In this document: positions 43,290 through 44,736 of the stretch, piece by piece
Position numbering within the stretch: the stretch's first letter is position 1
Layout: the number at the start of each line of letters is the position of its first letter
Notes under the pieces: generated by a model
Databases searched by the model: none
Told to the model about the DNA's origin: nothing
Seen by the model: the letters and a program-made list of their open reading frames with translations, nothing else
NCBI GenBank assembly: GCA_019359245.1
Contig: JAHHHR010000059.1
Span: forward strand, 1-44,736
DNA length: 44,736 nucleotides
Direction of reading: 5' to 3'
Source: Nostoc desertorum CM1-VF14
GTDB taxonomy: Bacteria > Cyanobacteriota > Cyanobacteriia > Cyanobacteriales > Nostocaceae
Made by a program: the position numbers and the translations under genes

Positions 43290-43640
43290 ATGAACTTATC
43301 TGGCACCTTTGTTTCTGGCGAACATCCTACTGAAGGAACAGTTCAGATTGTAGTAGAGTCCGAGCAACGATTCGTCGAGTTGCAACCAGACTTCAAAACT
43401 TCCCATCTTGGCCCTGACTTACGAGTGGTTCTTCATCGCCTTGAAGACGTTATTGGTTCTACCACTCCCCCAGATTTTCCAATTAAAGAGCAAGAAATTT
43501 TCCTGCTTGACCGCTTACAAAGCTTTACTGGAAAGCAACGTTACCCCATCCCATCCTGGCTAGATTTAGCAAATTATCAGTCTGTTGTTATTTGGTGCTA
43601 TGCATTCAACGCTACTTTCGGCGCTGCCAAACTTAATTAA
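43290..43640 (+). CDS. DM13 domain protein
   Basis: A 116-residue protein that is one DM13 domain: SGTFVSGEHPTEGTVQI, LGPDLRVVLHRL and the closing SVVIWCYAFNATFGAA with the conserved Cys. DM13 has been proposed to carry electrons through this Cys. There is no signal peptide or lipobox, unusual since many DM13 proteins are exported. GGAG precedes the ATG. The next gene starts 37 nt downstream. Confidence 0.85.
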   Translation: MNLSGTFVSGEHPTEGTVQIVVESEQRFVELQPDFKTSHLGPDLRVVLHRLEDVIGSTTPPDFPIKEQEIFLLDRLQSFTGKQRYPIPSWLDLANYQSVVIWCYAFNATFGAAKLN

Positions 43641-43677
43641 AGGACAAGGTATTGATAAACCGACAAGGAGTAATATT

Positions 43678-44547
43678 ATGACTACATTTCGCACGATCGC
43701 GATCGATGGTTTAGATATATTTTATCGAGAAGCTGGCTCCCGCGAAAATCCAACTATTCTGCTGTTGCATGGCTTCCCGACCTCATCTCACATGTTTCGT
43801 AATCTGATACCTGTACTTGCCGATCGCTTCCATCTCGTTGCTCCCGATTATCCGGGTTTTGGTAACAGTTCAATGCCAACTGCGAATGAGTTTGACTACA
43901 CATTCGATCACTTGGCCCAGATTGTGGAGAAATTTATTACTGCGCTCGATCTCAAAAAATACAGTCTTTACGTGATGGATTATGGTGCGCCTGTTGGCTA
44001 TCGAATAGCTACTAAATACCCAGAGCGAGTACAAGCCCTGATTGTGCAAAACGGGAATGCCTACGAAGAGGGGCTGCGGGAGTTTACCGAACCCATGAAG
44101 ATATACTGGCAAGATCCTTCTTCTCTTAATGCTCAAAAGCTAAGAGACTTCCTCGGACTGGAAGGAACGAAGTGGCAATACACCAACGGCGCTCGCAATC
44201 CTGAAGCGATCAGCCCTGATACCTGGAACATGGATCAACTCTTCCTCGATCGCCCTGGAAATGCTGAGATTCAAATGGCGCTATTTTATGACTATAGAAC
44301 TAATCCACAACTCTATCCACAATGGCAGGAGTATTTCCGCAAACATCAACCTCCCACCCTAATTGTTTGGGGTAAGAACGACGACATCTTCCCTGCTGAA
44401 GGTGCTTATGCCTACCAGCGTGACCTAAAAGACGTTGAGTTTCATTTACTCGATACTGGACATTTTGCACTGGAGGAAGACGGAGATGCGATCGCAAACT
44501 ACATCCGTCAATTTCTCACGTCACGGCTGCAACCCACCTCTGCCTAA
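43678..44547 (+). CDS. Alpha/beta hydrolase with Asp nucleophile (haloalkane dehalogenase/epoxide hydrolase type)
   Basis: A 289-residue hydrolase. Oxyanion HGFPTSS; the nucleophile elbow reads YVMDYGAPVG with Asp101 instead of Ser, as in haloalkane dehalogenases and epoxide hydrolases; acid in WGKNDDIFP; His in DTGHFALEED. It therefore probably opens epoxides or removes halogens rather than cutting esters. AAGGAG precedes the ATG at 43678; the frame extends upstream into the DM13 gene, but those residues are not part of the fold. It is the last gene of the island. Confidence 0.88.
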   Translation: MTTFRTIAIDGLDIFYREAGSRENPTILLLHGFPTSSHMFRNLIPVLADRFHLVAPDYPGFGNSSMPTANEFDYTFDHLAQIVEKFITALDLKKYSLYVMDYGAPVGYRIATKYPERVQALIVQNGNAYEEGLREFTEPMKIYWQDPSSLNAQKLRDFLGLEGTKWQYTNGARNPEAISPDTWNMDQLFLDRPGNAEIQMALFYDYRTNPQLYPQWQEYFRKHQPPTLIVWGKNDDIFPAEGAYAYQRDLKDVEFHLLDTGHFALEEDGDAIANYIRQFLTSRLQPTSA

Positions 44548-44736
44548 TCAGTGCAAGGTTTAGCCACTGATGCCCCTACGAGAAATCTATACAGCAGTTT
44601 GCAGCTAAATGACTGTACGTTCGCTCATTTTTAAAGGGTGAGAGGAATTAATGCCAGACTGGGTAAGGAAACAATAGGATTATGGATCTGCTAAAACCTC
44701 TCCCGTGTATTACTTGGCAAAAGATGGATGAGCTTA

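Noticed and set aside
43585..43677. Upstream start of the last hydrolase inside the DM13 gene
   Set aside because: AAGGAG directly precedes the ATG at 43678, and the extra residues are only the DM13 gene read in another frame.

Overview
The window is chromosomal DNA from a filamentous, probably heterocyst-forming cyanobacterium of the Nostoc/Anabaena type. Evidence: many HIP1 octamers (GCGATCGC), photosystem I PsaB, a PrcA-type calcium-dependent protease, zinc-ribbon Ser/Thr kinases and a trifunctional Ser/Thr-kinase/ATPase/histidine-kinase, plus short palindromic repeats of the kind that litter Nostoc genomes. I see no tRNA, rRNA, CRISPR array or intact transposon.

Left part (1-14.2 kb): an hspA-like small heat-shock gene whose leader can fold over its Shine-Dalgarno sequence; a small Rieske protein divergent from prcA; a GT39-type membrane glycosyltransferase; thiC behind a TPP riboswitch; a coupled pair made of an unknown protein and a DUF2726 nuclease-like protein; a DUF442-type phosphatase; a DJ-1/PfpI protein; a GNAT acetyltransferase; a TetR regulator; and a PaaK-like adenylating enzyme.

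Middle part (14.4-26.5 kb): tandem paralogous zinc-ribbon Ser/Thr kinases, an exostosin-family glycosyltransferase, an RTX/PPC secreted protein and a stand-alone psaB. The psaB gene is not linked to psaA and corresponds to the alternative PsaB2 of heterocystous cyanobacteria. Upstream of it lie a candidate NtcA site and a small single-helix PsaX-like membrane protein. A dead IS1-type transposase fragment follows.

Right part (26.6-44.5 kb): a 2044-residue trifunctional sensor kinase overlaps a NarL/LuxR response regulator that is broken by an apparent 1-nt deletion. Behind it, all on the plus strand, are twelve enzyme or redox genes: DsbA-like, alpha/beta hydrolase, SDR, GMC oxidoreductase, truncated medium-chain oxidoreductase, chloroperoxidase-like hydrolase, SDR, DUF302, thioredoxin-reductase-like flavoprotein, cupin, DM13 and an Asp-nucleophile hydrolase. 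I read this as a stress or detoxification island that the upstream two-component system may have controlled; that link is inference. Insertion-sequence scars and repeats are scattered through it, and two interspersed palindromic repeats sit in frame inside coding genes (the sensor kinase and the GMC oxidoreductase). The last 190 bases hold no gene I can support.
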